Under the pieces are notes generated by a model. The model was not told where the DNA came from. It did not search any database and worked only from the letters and a program-made list of their open reading frames with translations. 64,000 nt of DNA from Betaproteobacteria bacterium HGW-Betaproteobacteria-7 (lineage in GTDB: Bacteria; Pseudomonadota; Gammaproteobacteria; Burkholderiales; Rhodocyclaceae): the NCBI GenBank assembly GCA_002840765.1, contig PHCE01000003.1:62001-126000 (forward strand), written 5' to 3'. Each line of letters opens with the position of its first letter. The stretch's first letter is position 1. Shown here one piece after another: positions 50,142-59,523 of this stretch. Both the position numbers and the translations under genes were made by a program.

Positions 50142-51239
50142 ATGGCCAAGCATCTCGCCGCCAAGTCAAAGGCCAGGAAAGCCACCGCCAAGCGCTCCGG
50201 CAAGGCCGGCCTGCCCGCCGGTGCCCTGGTGCATATTGGCGAACGCAAGATCGAGCGCGCAGCGATCACCCTGATCGCCTATGACGAAGCGGCTGTCGAA
50301 GAAACGCTGTTCGAGGATCTGGCCGCTTGCCGCGACTGTACCCCGGGGCGCGAAAAGATCTGGCTCAACGTGCATGGCTTGCACGAGCCGGAAGTCTTGC
50401 AGGAAATTGGTCGGCGCTTCCAGCTTCATCCGCTGGTGCTGGAAGACATCCTCAATACCGATCAGCGCCCGAAAGTGGACGATTACGGCAGCTATCTGTA
50501 CCTGGTCGCCCGCGTCTTCGATTACGACCCGGCGACGCTGGCGGTGAGCAGCGAGCAGGTCAGTTTCGTCATTGGTGAGAACTTCGTCCTGAGCTTTCAG
50601 GAGCGACCGACCGGCACTTTCGCGCCGGTCCGCGAATGGCTGCGCGCCGACCGCGGCCGCATCCGCCAGCTGGGTACCGACTACCTGGCCTATGCGCTGC
50701 TCGACCTGGTGGTCGACCGCTATTTCACCATTCTCGAGCAGATTGGCGACCGTGCCGAGGACCTTGAGGAGGAGCTGTTGCAGGATCCGGGTGCGGCGCA
50801 ACTGGCAACACTGCATCAGCTCAAGCGTGAGACGCTCAATCTGCGCCGGGCCATCTGGCCGCTGCGCGAGGTGGTCAATTCGCTGGTGCGCAACGAGCAG
50901 CGCTTCTTCAAGGCCGATACTCAGCTTTACCTGCGCGACATTTACGACCACACGGTGCATTTGATCGAGTCGCTGGAAGCCATCCGCGATTTGATTGCCG
51001 GCATGCTCGACATCTATCTGTCGTCGATGAGCAATCGGGTGAACAAGGAGGTCCGGGCGCTCACCGTGATCGCCATGGTTTTCATGCCCACCACGCTGAT
51101 TTCCGGCATCTTTGGCATGAACTTCAGAACCATGCCGCTGCTCGATGACGCCAGTGGTTTCATCTACGCGATCCTGCTGATGATCGGCGTGGCGACGACC
51201 CTGGGCGTCGTTTTCTGGCGCCGGCGCTGGCTGGGATGA
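50142..51239 (+). CDS. corA: CorA, magnesium/cobalt channel
   Basis: A 365-residue CorA protein: a basic N-terminal tail of about 22 residues, a large cytoplasmic funnel domain (ILNTDQRPKVDDYGSYLYLV) and two C-terminal transmembrane helices. The first helix ends in the selectivity motif GMN (SGIFGMNF). It should conduct Mg2+ into the cell. ATG 50142 is one base after the nagZ stop, and the frame is open further upstream only because it shadows nagZ. A terminator follows. Confidence 0.94.
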   Translation: MAKHLAAKSKARKATAKRSGKAGLPAGALVHIGERKIERAAITLIAYDEAAVEETLFEDLAACRDCTPGREKIWLNVHGLHEPEVLQEIGRRFQLHPLVLEDILNTDQRPKVDDYGSYLYLVARVFDYDPATLAVSSEQVSFVIGENFVLSFQERPTGTFAPVREWLRADRGRIRQLGTDYLAYALLDLVVDRYFTILEQIGDRAEDLEEELLQDPGAAQLATLHQLKRETLNLRRAIWPLREVVNSLVRNEQRFFKADTQLYLRDIYDHTVHLIESLEAIRDLIAGMLDIYLSSMSNRVNKEVRALTVIAMVFMPTTLISGIFGMNFRTMPLLDDASGFIYAILLMIGVATTLGVVFWRRRWLG

Positions 51240-51263
51240 AAAACCCGCCGAGCAGCGGGTTTC
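51239..51263. terminator. Terminator between corA and argC
   Basis: A stem AAACCCGC/GCGGGTTT with a 6-base loop lies directly after the corA stop. A-rich and T-rich ends allow it to work in both directions for the convergent genes. Confidence 0.75.
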
Positions 51264-51287
51264 GTAGTCTGCCGGCCTGCTCAGGCC

Positions 51288-52226
51288 TTACATCAGGCCG
51301 AGGCTTTCCGCGACGCCCAGATGCACATTCATCGCCTGTACCGCGGCGCCGGATGCGCCCTTGCCGAGGTTGTCCAGACGGCCGATGACCAGCATGCGCT
51401 CATCGTTACCGAAGACGAACAGGTCGACGCGGTTGCTGTCGTTGCTGGCCTCGACATTGAAGAAACCGCCGTCGGTATTGGCGTCGAGATCGATCGGGGC
51501 GACGCGGATGAAGGCTTCGCCGGCATAGTAGTCGGCGATCAGTTTCTGCACGTCGGCCGGCGACGCCTGGCGGCTGAATTGCTGCGGGTGCAGGTAGGCG
51601 GTCATGGCCAGGCCCTTGTAGAAAGGCCCGACGATCGGCTGGAAGATCGGCGCCACGCTCAAACCAGTGTACGCCTGCATTTCCGGCAGATGCTTGTGGG
51701 CCAGGGCGAGGGCGTAGGGACGCGGGGCGTTGATCCGGTCCGGCCCTTCGTAATGGGCGATCATTGATTTGCCACCGCCGGAATAGCCGGTGATGGAATT
51801 GGCGGCGATCTGCGTGTCGGCCGGCAGCAGGCCGCTGGCGACCAGCGGGCGGAGGGCCAGGATGAAGGCCGAGGCGTGGCAGCCGGGGTTGGCGATGCGC
51901 TTGCTGGCACGAATCCGGGCGCGCTGATCCGGGCCCAGTTCCGGCAGGCCGAAGGTCCACGCCGGATTGACACGGTGGGCGGTCGAGGCGTCGATGATGC
52001 AGGTGTTCGGGTTATCGACCAGCGTCACCGATTCCTTGGCGGCATCGTCCGGCAAGCAGAGGAAGGTGACGTCGGAGGCGTTGATCAGGCGCTTGCGTTC
52101 AGCCAGGTCTTTGCGCTTGTCGGAATCGATCTTCAGCAGTTCGATATCGGCGCGCTTGGCCAAGTATTCGTTGATCTGCAGGCCGGTGGTGCCTTCTTGG
52201 CCGTCGACAAAGACTTTGTAGGTCAT
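51288..52226 (-). CDS. argC: ArgC, N-acetyl-gamma-glutamyl-phosphate reductase (type 2)
   Basis: A 312-residue enzyme that reduces N-acetylglutamyl phosphate to the semialdehyde in arginine synthesis. It is the short type 2 form. The NADP loop is [10 protein letters not shown], and the catalytic Cys is in [10 protein letters not shown] (about residue 118). YSGGGKSMI and AHKHLPEM are also typical. ATG 52226 (MTYKVFVDG) is chosen over an upstream ATG at 52271, because family conservation begins here. No other arg gene is nearby. Confidence 0.95.
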   Translation of the reverse strand: MTYKVFVDGQEGTTGLQINEYLAKRADIELLKIDSDKRKDLAERKRLINASDVTFLCLPDDAAKESVTLVDNPNTCIIDASTAHRVNPAWTFGLPELGPDQRARIRASKRIANPGCHASAFILALRPLVASGLLPADTQIAANSITGYSGGGKSMIAHYEGPDRINAPRPYALALAHKHLPEMQAYTGLSVAPIFQPIVGPFYKGLAMTAYLHPQQFSRQASPADVQKLIADYYAGEAFIRVAPIDLDANTDGGFFNVEASNDSNRVDLFVFGNDERMLVIGRLDNLGKGASGAAVQAMNVHLGVAESLGLM

Positions 52227-52267
52227 GGGGAATCCGCGGTGGGGTGGGTCAAGGGAAGGATTCTGGC

Positions 52268-52298
52268 ACAAAACAAACGGGCAGCCGAAGCTGCCCGT
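52268..52298 (-). terminator. Terminator of efp
   Basis: On the minus strand a 9-base stem (ACGGGCAGC/GCTGCCCGT) with a CGAA-type loop is followed by a T-rich run. It lies 22 bases after the efp stop and ahead of argC. Confidence 0.8.
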
Positions 52299-52320
52299 CG
52301 TTTGCCGGCCGGAACCGGAA

Positions 52321-52878
52321 TTACTTGCTGCGGCTGCGGTACTCGTCAGTGCGCGTATCGATTTCGATCTTGTCGCCGATTTCGACGAAGGCCGGCACCG
52401 GCAGTTCGAAACCGGTGGAAATCTTGGCCGGCTTCAGGACCTTGCCCGACGTGTCGCCCTTGACGGCCGGCTCGGTGTAGATGACTTCACGGACCAGCGA
52501 GTTCGGCATTTCGACGGAGATGGCCTTGCCGTCGTAAAACACGACCTCGCACGGCATATCGGCTTCGAGATACTTCAGGGCGTCGACCATGTTCTCGGCT
52601 TCGACTTCGAACTGGTTGTAGTCGGCGTCCATGAACACGTACATAGGATCGGCGAAGTAGGAATAGGTAACATCCTTCTTGTCGAGGACGACGACTTCGA
52701 ATTTGTCGTCAGCCTTGTAAACCGCTTCCGACGGATTGCCGGACAGCAGGTTCTTGAGCTTCATCTTGACGACGGCGGCGTTGCGGCCGGACTTGTTGTA
52801 CTCGGTCTTCTGGACGACGAGCGGGTCGGCACCAACCATAATGACGTTGCCGGAGCGGAGTTCCATTGCGGTCTTCAT
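52321..52878 (-). CDS. efp: Elongation factor P (Arg32, EarP type)
   Basis: A 185-residue EF-P that rescues ribosomes stalled at polyproline. The modified-tip residue is Arg32 ([10 protein letters not shown]), not Lys. Arg32 EF-Ps are rhamnosylated by EarP, and earP is 44 bases upstream on the same strand, so the pair is consistent. The C-terminus with [12 protein letters not shown] matches betaproteobacterial EF-P. Confidence 0.97.
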   Translation of the reverse strand: MKTAMELRSGNVIMVGADPLVVQKTEYNKSGRNAAVVKMKLKNLLSGNPSEAVYKADDKFEVVVLDKKDVTYSYFADPMYVFMDADYNQFEVEAENMVDALKYLEADMPCEVVFYDGKAISVEMPNSLVREVIYTEPAVKGDTSGKVLKPAKISTGFELPVPAFVEIGDKIEIDTRTDEYRSRSK

Positions 52879-52922
52879 TCGGGATTCTCTAAGCTAAGGA
52901 TCGGAAAAGGAAAAACGTTAAA

Positions 52923-53999
52923 TTATACCTTGGCAGCAGCAAAGTTGACGAGGGCTGTCGTCAGGTCTGTTTGCCCGGCCAGTTCTCCTGCCCATTGCGT
53001 GTTGTGCCGGGCAATTTCCCGGTTTTGTGCCATGAAAGCCGGCCAGAAAGCGGCAATGTCGTGGCCACTGTTCCAGGCGACGAACAGTGAATGCACGGTG
53101 CTTGCCAGCGCGTTGTCCATGGCTGCGCAATAGCGCTCGAGAAAGGCCTCCAGTTTGACGTGGTGGGCGGCATCGTCCTGCGGGTAGATCTGCCAGACGA
53201 AAGGCCGACCAGCCCACTGGGCGCGGACGAAGGAATCCTCGCCGCGGACGAAGTTGATGTGGCAGCGGCGCAACAGCGCGTCGTAGTCGTCCAGCGGCTG
53301 GAAGGGGGTTGGCATGATGCGGGCGGCACCGAATTGCCAAGGTCCGTGACCGCCCAGGGCCGCCGTCACGGCGGCCAGTGGTTTGCCCGGCGGGACGTGG
53401 CAGATGACGGGGTGCGGATTGGCAGCCAGGGCCGCCAGCAGACTGCCGACCGGTGCCGTGTCATAGCAGAACAGGCTGATTTCCAACGTTTCGGGCTGAT
53501 CCTGCGGCGCGGCCAGGGGCAGGCCGATCTCGCGCAGCAGGCCGCCGGTGGACGGCGAAAATCCGGGGAAGAAGAAGTGCTTGACCAGCGGCAGCGTCGG
53601 GTGAGGCGAGGCCATCCCGTGACAGCTTTCCGCCCAGGGCTCGGCCGTCAGGTATTCGAGATTGATCCAGCGCGGCTTCGGCGTCGACGCTGCCATCGCT
53701 GCGACGTAGGACGGCGGCAACTCGCAGGCAAAGGCTTCGATCACCACCTCGGCGACGCGGTCGGTCACGAAGTCCTCCGGCCAGCGACGGATCTCGACTC
53801 CCTGGACCTTTTGAACCGGCAAGCTGGCGTCACAGTCTGGGCAAATCGGGGCCAGGCTGGCCAGGTCGTCCACCCACAGGCGGACGGCCTTGCCGTGCTC
53901 ACGCGCCAGTTGCCGGGCGAGGCGCCAGCAGACGCCGATGTCGCCGTAGTTGTCGACGACGCGGCAGAAGATGTCCCAATGAAGCAGCATGGCCGGCAT
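52923..53999 (-). CDS. earP: EarP, EF-P arginine rhamnosyltransferase
   Basis: A 358-residue GT-B glycosyltransferase that moves rhamnose from dTDP-rhamnose to Arg32 of EF-P. The N-terminal motif WDIFCRVVDNYGDIGVCWRL with the catalytic Asp is typical, and RGEDSFVRAQWAGRPFVWQI is the donor-site block. The start is ATG 53999 (MPAMLLHWD) or 53990 (MLLHWD); the frame is open upstream but shadows the divergent gene. It forms an operon with efp. Confidence 0.94.
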   Translation of the reverse strand: MPAMLLHWDIFCRVVDNYGDIGVCWRLARQLAREHGKAVRLWVDDLASLAPICPDCDASLPVQKVQGVEIRRWPEDFVTDRVAEVVIEAFACELPPSYVAAMAASTPKPRWINLEYLTAEPWAESCHGMASPHPTLPLVKHFFFPGFSPSTGGLLREIGLPLAAPQDQPETLEISLFCYDTAPVGSLLAALAANPHPVICHVPPGKPLAAVTAALGGHGPWQFGAARIMPTPFQPLDDYDALLRRCHINFVRGEDSFVRAQWAGRPFVWQIYPQDDAAHHVKLEAFLERYCAAMDNALASTVHSLFVAWNSGHDIAAFWPAFMAQNREIARHNTQWAGELAGQTDLTTALVNFAAAKV

Positions 54000-54015
54000 G
54001 TTAACATCCCGCCCC

Positions 54016-54675
54016 ATGTCAGCACTTGCCCCCATTTTCCAAGATCCGCTCGGTTGCACGGCTTGCCCGCGCCTGGCCGAGCATCTGGCGGCGATTCGCC
54101 GCCGTGATCCCGACTGGCATGCCTTGCCGGTGCCGGCCTTCGGCTCGCTTGACGCCGAACTGCTGGTGCTCGGCCTGGGGCCGGGCGAACGCGGTGCCAA
54201 CCGCACCGGTCGGCCGTTTACCGGCGACGTGGCCGGCGAACTGCTCTATCCGGCGCTGCATCGTTTCGGTTTCGCCACTGCCGCCGCGGCGCTCGGACCT
54301 GATGACTGGGCCAATCCGGCCATGCGCCTGAACAACTGCCGGATCACCAATGCCGTGCGCTGCCTGCCACCGGCCAACAAGCCGGTGACAGCAGAGATCC
54401 GCCAGTGCAATGCGCACCTCAAGGCCGAACTGGCGGCGATGCCGCGGTTGAGGGTGATCGTCGCTCTGGGCACCGTTGCCCATCAGGCGCTGTTGTGGAG
54501 CTACGGCCTGAAACCGGCCAACTTCAAATTCGCCCACAACGTCCGTTACGATCTGCCGGACGGTCGCATCCTGATCGACAGCTATCACTGCAGCGGCTAC
54601 AACTGGCGTACCGGCCGGCTGTCGCGGGAAAGTTTCGAAGCCGTCTTCGCCGGCGTCAAAGCCTTGCTCGACTAA
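54016..54675 (+). CDS. Uracil-DNA glycosylase, family 5 (UdgB-like)
   Basis: A 219-residue protein. Motif 1 is GLGPGERGANRTGRPFTGD, which fits family 5 rather than family 4, and the second motif is SYHCSGYNWRTGRLS. Cysteines CTACPRL near the start plus CRLCP-like and CNAH positions could hold a 4Fe-4S cluster. Family 5 enzymes remove uracil and some deaminated purines. It is divergent from earP by 16 bases and is followed by uvrC, so a repair pair is formed. Confidence 0.87.
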   Translation: MSALAPIFQDPLGCTACPRLAEHLAAIRRRDPDWHALPVPAFGSLDAELLVLGLGPGERGANRTGRPFTGDVAGELLYPALHRFGFATAAAALGPDDWANPAMRLNNCRITNAVRCLPPANKPVTAEIRQCNAHLKAELAAMPRLRVIVALGTVAHQALLWSYGLKPANFKFAHNVRYDLPDGRILIDSYHCSGYNWRTGRLSRESFEAVFAGVKALLD

Positions 54676-54690
54676 CACAAGCGGTCGTCC

Positions 54691-56508
54691 ATGGCCTTTG
54701 ACGCCAAGTCCTTCCTCGCTTCACTGACCGAACTGCCCGGCGTCTATCGCATGCTCGGCGCCGACGGCGCCGTGCTCTACGTCGGCAAGGCCAAGAACCT
54801 GAAGAAGCGGGTGGCCTCCTATTTCCGGGGAAACCTGTCGAGCCCGCGCATCGCCCACATGGTCAGCCAGATCGCTGCCATCGAGACGACGCCTACGCGC
54901 ACCGAGGCCGAAGCGCTGCTGCTGGAAAACAACCTGATCAAGTCGCTGGCGCCGCGCTACAACATCCTGTTTCGCGACGACAAGTCCTACCCCTATATCG
55001 TGCTCAGCCGCGGCCAGTATCCGCGCCTTGGTTTTTATCGCGGCAACCCGGATCGCAAGGCCGACTATTACGGTCCTTATCCGTCGAGCTGGGCGGTGCG
55101 CGACAGCATCCACCTGCTGCAGAAGATGTTCCGCCTGCGCACCTGCGAGGACAGCGTTTTTGCCAACCGCTCGCGACCCTGTCTGCTGTACCAGATCAAG
55201 CGCTGCAGCGGCCCCTGCGTCGGCTTCATCGGGCCGGAAGACTACGCCTCCGACCTGCAACTGGCGGCGATGTTCCTCTCTGGCAAGCAGCAGGAAGTCA
55301 CCAAGCGCCTGACCCGTTCGATGGAAGAGGCCTCGGCGCGACTGGCCTTCGAGCAGGCGGCGATCTACCGCGATCAGATCCAGTCGCTGCATCAGGTGCA
55401 GGAAAAGCAGTTCGTCTCCAGCAGCAAAGGAGAGGATGTCGATATCGTTGTCGCCGTCAAGGATGCCGGCCAGTTGTGCGTCAATCTGGCGATGGTGCGC
55501 GGCGGCCGCCATCTTGGCGACCGGCCGTTCTTTCCGAGTAACGCCGGCGAATCGACGGCAGCCGATGCCACAGCAGCCTTCATCCGCCAGCACTACGCCG
55601 TCCATCCAGCACCGGCGCGGCTGCTGGTCTCGCCCTTGCCGAACGAGGAAGAGGAAGCCGACAGCGCCGCGACATTGGCCGAACTGGCCGGGCGTACGGT
55701 GCCGATCCAGGAGGCGCGCAGCCTGACGCAGAAAGCCTGGGTCGAGATGGCCGTGCAGAACGCCCGGCTGGCCATTCTGGCGCGCAATCAGGCGACGGCA
55801 CAGCAGGAACAGCGTCTGGCCGCGCTGCAGGAAGCGCTGCAACTGGCTGAGCCGATTGCCCGCATCGAGTGCTTCGACATCAGCCACACCATGGGCGAGA
55901 AGGCCGTTGCTTCATGCGTCGTCTACGACGGCAACAAGATGAAGAAGAGCGACTACCGTCGCTTCAACATGCGCGACATCACCCCTGGCGACGACTATGC
56001 GGCGATGCGCCAGGCGGTGACGCGCCGCTACGACGGCATCGCCAACGGCGAGGGCGTGGCCCCTGACCTGATCCTGATCGATGGCGGCAAGGGGCAGGTG
56101 GCCTCGGCCTGGGCGGCGTTGGCCGATCTAGGCCTGACCCACCTGAATATGATCGGCGTCGCCAAGGGCGAGGAGCGCAAGCCCGGCTTGGAAAGCCTGA
56201 TCTATCCCGAAGCCGTTGGCCGGCCGCCGCTCAATCTGCCGTCCGACCATCCGGCCCTGCACCTGATCCAGGAAGTGCGCGACGAGGCACATCGCTTCGC
56301 CATCACCGGCCACCGCGCCCAGCGCGGCAAGGCGCGCAAGACCTCGACGTTGGAAAGTCTGCCCGGCGTCGGCCCGGCCCGGCGCAAAGCGCTGGTCGCC
56401 CGTTTCGGCGGCATCGCCGGGGTGCTGGCGGCAACACCGGAGCAGCTGTCCGAAGTGCCCGGCATCAGCCGCGAGATGGCCGAGAAGATTCATTCCGCTT
56501 TACACTGA
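54691..56508 (+). CDS. uvrC: UvrC, excinuclease ABC subunit C
   Basis: A 605-residue nuclease that makes both incisions of nucleotide excision repair. The N-terminal GIY-YIG domain is LPGVYRMLGADGAVLYVGKA. A Cys cluster (CLLYQIKRCSGPC), a UVR helix pair near residue 210, an RNase H-like domain (FDISHTMGEKAVAS, LILIDGGKGQV) and C-terminal helix-hairpin-helix motifs (LPGVGPARRKALV) follow in order. The ATG is 15 bases after the UDG stop, and the pgsA start is six bases downstream. Confidence 0.98.
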   Translation: MAFDAKSFLASLTELPGVYRMLGADGAVLYVGKAKNLKKRVASYFRGNLSSPRIAHMVSQIAAIETTPTRTEAEALLLENNLIKSLAPRYNILFRDDKSYPYIVLSRGQYPRLGFYRGNPDRKADYYGPYPSSWAVRDSIHLLQKMFRLRTCEDSVFANRSRPCLLYQIKRCSGPCVGFIGPEDYASDLQLAAMFLSGKQQEVTKRLTRSMEEASARLAFEQAAIYRDQIQSLHQVQEKQFVSSSKGEDVDIVVAVKDAGQLCVNLAMVRGGRHLGDRPFFPSNAGESTAADATAAFIRQHYAVHPAPARLLVSPLPNEEEEADSAATLAELAGRTVPIQEARSLTQKAWVEMAVQNARLAILARNQATAQQEQRLAALQEALQLAEPIARIECFDISHTMGEKAVASCVVYDGNKMKKSDYRRFNMRDITPGDDYAAMRQAVTRRYDGIANGEGVAPDLILIDGGKGQVASAWAALADLGLTHLNMIGVAKGEERKPGLESLIYPEAVGRPPLNLPSDHPALHLIQEVRDEAHRFAITGHRAQRGKARKTSTLESLPGVGPARRKALVARFGGIAGVLAATPEQLSEVPGISREMAEKIHSALH

Positions 56509-56514
56509 CGGCCT

Positions 56515-57096
56515 ATGCCTTTCAATCTGCCCATTTTGCTGACCTGGTTGCGCATCGTCGCGATCCCGTTGCTGATCGCGCTCTATTTTCTGCCGGCAAC
56601 CTGGGCCACGCAGTATGAGCGCGACTTGTTTGCGACCCTTCTGTTCATCGCTGCTGCCATCACCGACTGGGCCGATGGCTACCTGGCCCGCAAGCTCGAC
56701 CAGACCTCGGCCTTCGGTGCCTTTCTCGATCCGGTGGCCGACAAGCTGATGGTGGCGGCGGCATTGATCGTCCTGGTCCAGCTTGGCCGTACCGACGCGA
56801 TCGTGGCGATGATCATCATCGGCCGGGAAATCACCATTTCGGCCCTGCGCGAATGGATGGCCAAGATCGGCGCGGCCAAGAGCGTCGCTGTTTCGATGCT
56901 CGGCAAAATCAAGACGGTAGCCCAAATGACGGCGATTCCCTTGTTGCTGTACCACGTGCCGCTGTTCGGCATCGACGTCCGCGAGGTCGGCAACTGGCTG
57001 ATCTGGATCGCCGCCCTGCTGACACTGTGGTCGATGGGCTATTACCTGCGCATGGCCTGGCCGGAAATCGCCAAACGGTCTGCTGACAAGGCATAG
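56515..57096 (+). CDS. pgsA: PgsA, phosphatidylglycerophosphate synthase
   Basis: A 193-residue membrane enzyme that makes PGP from CDP-diacylglycerol and glycerol 3-phosphate. The CDP-alcohol phosphotransferase motif is seen as DWADGYLARK followed by GAFLDPVADKL, with all required Asp residues. About five hydrophobic helices are visible. uvrC-pgsA followed by a tRNA cluster is a familiar proteobacterial order. Confidence 0.96.
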   Translation: MPFNLPILLTWLRIVAIPLLIALYFLPATWATQYERDLFATLLFIAAAITDWADGYLARKLDQTSAFGAFLDPVADKLMVAAALIVLVQLGRTDAIVAMIIIGREITISALREWMAKIGAAKSVAVSMLGKIKTVAQMTAIPLLLYHVPLFGIDVREVGNWLIWIAALLTLWSMGYYLRMAWPEIAKRSADKA

Positions 57097-57102
57097 AGAG
57101 TG

Positions 57103-57130
57103 TTGACAATAAGAACGAGGCGTCTATAAT
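57103..57130 (+). promoter_or_regulatory. Consensus sigma-70 promoter of the tRNA cluster
   Basis: TTGACA (57103-57108) and TATAAT (57125-57130) are separated by 16 bases, both perfect. The bases after the -10 are GCGCGC, a GC-rich discriminator. The tRNA-Asn promoter at 18617-18645 has the same boxes and discriminator type. Confidence 0.92.
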
Positions 57131-57146
57131 GCGCGCTCTGTTTGAC

Positions 57147-57222
57147 GCGGCAGTAGCTCAGTTGGTAGAGCGCAACCTTGCCAAGGTTGAGGTCGAGAGT
57201 TCGAGACTCTTCTGCCGCTCCA
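57147..57222 (+). tRNA. tRNA-Gly (GCC), copy 1
   Basis: A 76-base cloverleaf starts GCGGCAGTAGCTCAG and ends with encoded CCA. The anticodon stem-loop CAACCTTGCCAAGGTTG has GCC, which reads GGC and GGU. It is identical to copy 2 at 57358-57433. Confidence 0.97.
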
Positions 57223-57277
57223 AGAATCCCGAGGGAAGCATAGCCTTCTTTCAAGTTGTATCGCAGGAACAAGGTAC

Positions 57278-57351
57278 GGCGCGATAGCAAAGCGGTTATG
57301 CACCGGATTGCAAATCCGTGTAGGTCGGTTCGACTCCGGCTCGCGCCTCCA
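57278..57351 (+). tRNA. tRNA-Cys (GCA)
   Basis: A 74-base tRNA starts GGCGCGATAGCAAAG and ends with CCA. The anticodon loop in CGGATTGCAAATCCG carries GCA. It lies between two identical tRNA-Gly copies, six bases before the second. Confidence 0.97.
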
Positions 57352-57357
57352 GAATTT

Positions 57358-57433
57358 GCGGCAGTAGCTCAGTTGGTAGAGCGCAACCTTGCCAAGGTTG
57401 AGGTCGAGAGTTCGAGACTCTTCTGCCGCTCCA
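57358..57433 (+). tRNA. tRNA-Gly (GCC), copy 2
   Basis: A base-for-base copy of the tRNA at 57147-57222. The two together form a 76-base direct repeat that brackets tRNA-Cys. It is followed by a strong terminator. Confidence 0.97.
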
Positions 57434-57442
57434 GTACAGATG

Positions 57443-57474
57443 AAGGGAAAGCGCAAAGGCGCTTTCCCTTTTTT
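57443..57474 (+). terminator. Terminator after tRNA-Gly copy 2
   Basis: A 12-base stem (AAGGGAAAGCGC and its complement) with an AAAG loop, followed by a run of T. tRNA-Leu lies beyond it and probably has its own promoter; a TATAAT at 57490-57495 is a candidate -10, though no good -35 was seen. Confidence 0.85.
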
Positions 57475-57504
57475 CTTGTTGGCTGTCGATATAATCGTGC
57501 CGCC

Positions 57505-57590
57505 GCCCGGGTGGTGAAATTGGTAGACACAAGAGACTTAAAATCTCTCGCTCTTCGAGTGTACGGGTTCGACCCCCGTCCCGGGCACCA
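57505..57590 (+). tRNA. tRNA-Leu (TAA)
   Basis: An 86-base class II tRNA with a long variable arm starts GCCCGGGTGGTGAAATTGG and ends with CCA. The anticodon loop ACTTAAAAT has TAA, reading UUA and UUG. Such codons are rare in a high-GC genome. Confidence 0.96.
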
Positions 57591-57613
57591 CCTGCGTGCT
57601 GGCACGCCCCTGG

Positions 57614-58006
57614 CTATTTGCCATTGAGGTAGGGCTTCATCTCCAGGTCGTATTCGACGATGTGCTGGTAGACCCACTGGCCGACGACGGCGATGATCGT
57701 TTCGAGCGGGCGCTGCCTGCCGGCCATGCTGTCCATGTGCAACTGGGTCAGTTCCTCGACGATCCTGTGGTGTGCGGCATAATGTGCCCGCACCAGAGTG
57801 CTCGGCATGGCCAGTCGGTCCATGACAGTTTCCTCGGTAAGGAAATGGTGCTGGAGCTGCTTGGTCAGTTTGCCAAGGATGTCGCTGATTTCTTCTTCGT
57901 GTTCCTGGGCGCGCGGCAAGCTGGAGAGTCGTTCAAGCAGTGCGAACAGACCCTGATGCTGGTGATCGATGGTTGGCGAGCCGAGCAGTAGGGACGGGTT
58001 CATCAT
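57614..58006 (-). CDS. Bacteriohemerythrin
   Basis: A 130-residue four-helix oxygen-binding protein. The di-iron ligands are recognisable: His in DHQHQGLF, HH and Glu in QLQHHFLTEE, His residues in HYAAHHRIVEEL, and His and Asp near HIVEYDLEMKP. It may sense or carry O2. The start is one of two adjacent ATG codons (58006 or 58003) after an AGGA site. It is transcribed alone, opposite to the tRNA cluster. Confidence 0.93.
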   Translation of the reverse strand: MMNPSLLLGSPTIDHQHQGLFALLERLSSLPRAQEHEEEISDILGKLTKQLQHHFLTEETVMDRLAMPSTLVRAHYAAHHRIVEELTQLHMDSMAGRQRPLETIIAVVGQWVYQHIVEYDLEMKPYLNGK

Positions 58007-58117
58007 TGCTTCCTGCGAGTTATTTTTGGCGGTTTCAGCATAACCTCGGAATATTACTTTTGACCTGTCTCCTGGCTGTATGAGCCAGATCAAAGATGTA
58101 GCTGGAGTGCATTAGTC

Positions 58118-58330
58118 ATGAAATACCTGCTTGCTGTCGCCGTTGTTCTCTCCGGCTGTGCTTCATGGCACTGGGAAAAGCATGGCACCTCGCCGGCAGA
58201 TTACGAGGTCGACGAAACGTTCTGCAAGCTGCAGGCGTATTCCGGTACCGACGGCATGGTGACCAAGGCGCATGTACGGCGGATGCAGGACTGCCTGGCC
58301 GGCAGAGGCTGGAAGAAGGTCGCTAATTGA
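58118..58330 (+). CDS. Small outer-membrane-type lipoprotein
   Basis: A 70-residue protein with a lipoprotein signal: MKYLLAVAVVLSGCAS, where Cys14 in LSGC would be lipidated. The mature part is about 57 residues with two further cysteines (FCKLQ and QDCLAG) that may pair. The function is unknown. It has its own start, divergent from hemerythrin by about 110 bases. Confidence 0.8.
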   Translation: MKYLLAVAVVLSGCASWHWEKHGTSPADYEVDETFCKLQAYSGTDGMVTKAHVRRMQDCLAGRGWKKVAN

Positions 58331-58435
58331 TCGGGCCAGGGGGTGCGCTAGCCGGTCGGATGGTATTATCCGCGCCCCGTAATACGTTGCGCCAGCGACA
58401 GGACCTTCCATCCTGATCCGGCGATAGCCCTTCAG

Positions 58436-58885
58436 ATGATCATCTACGACCTTTGCTGTGACAACGACCACCGTTTCGAAGGCTGGTTTCACAGTGCCGA
58501 CGATTTCACGGAGCAGCTGGAACGGCGCTTCGTCAGCTGTCCGCAGTGTGACAGCCATCAGGTGCGGCGCGTGCCGTCGGCGGTGGCCATTGGCACGTCA
58601 GCGGCGGCAGCGCCCGGCATGCCCTCGGTCGCCTTGTCCGGCACGGCGATGATGCCGGCCGGCAAGCAGGTCATGGCGCTTTACCGGCAATTGATCCAGG
58701 CCGTCGTTGAGAGCTGCGAGGATGTCGGTGAAGGCTTCGTCGACGAAGCACGCAAGATGCATTACAACGAGGCGCCGGAGCGCCCGATTCGCGGGGCGGC
58801 CACCGAGGACGAGTGCGAAGCGCTGCGCGACGAGGGCATCGAGGTCATTCGCCTGCCCAGCATCAAGGACGAGGAACTTAACTGA
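58436..58885 (+). CDS. DUF1178 protein
   Basis: A 149-residue soluble protein beginning MIIYDLCCDNDHRFEGWF, the DUF1178 pattern. A CPQC pair near residue 35 and the N-terminal Cys residues could bind zinc. The C-terminal block ARKMHYNEAPERPIRGAAT is also typical. The function is unknown. It converges on ureG with seven bases between stops. Confidence 0.9.
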   Translation: MIIYDLCCDNDHRFEGWFHSADDFTEQLERRFVSCPQCDSHQVRRVPSAVAIGTSAAAAPGMPSVALSGTAMMPAGKQVMALYRQLIQAVVESCEDVGEGFVDEARKMHYNEAPERPIRGAATEDECEALRDEGIEVIRLPSIKDEELN

Positions 58886-58892
58886 GCGGCCT

Positions 58893-59519
<627 letters not shown>

Positions 59520-59523
59520 GGTT

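Noticed and set aside
57147..57433. Direct repeats around tRNA-Cys as mobile-element or attachment-site repeats
   Set aside because: The repeats are complete, functional tRNA-Gly genes with no integrase or insertion-sequence gene nearby.
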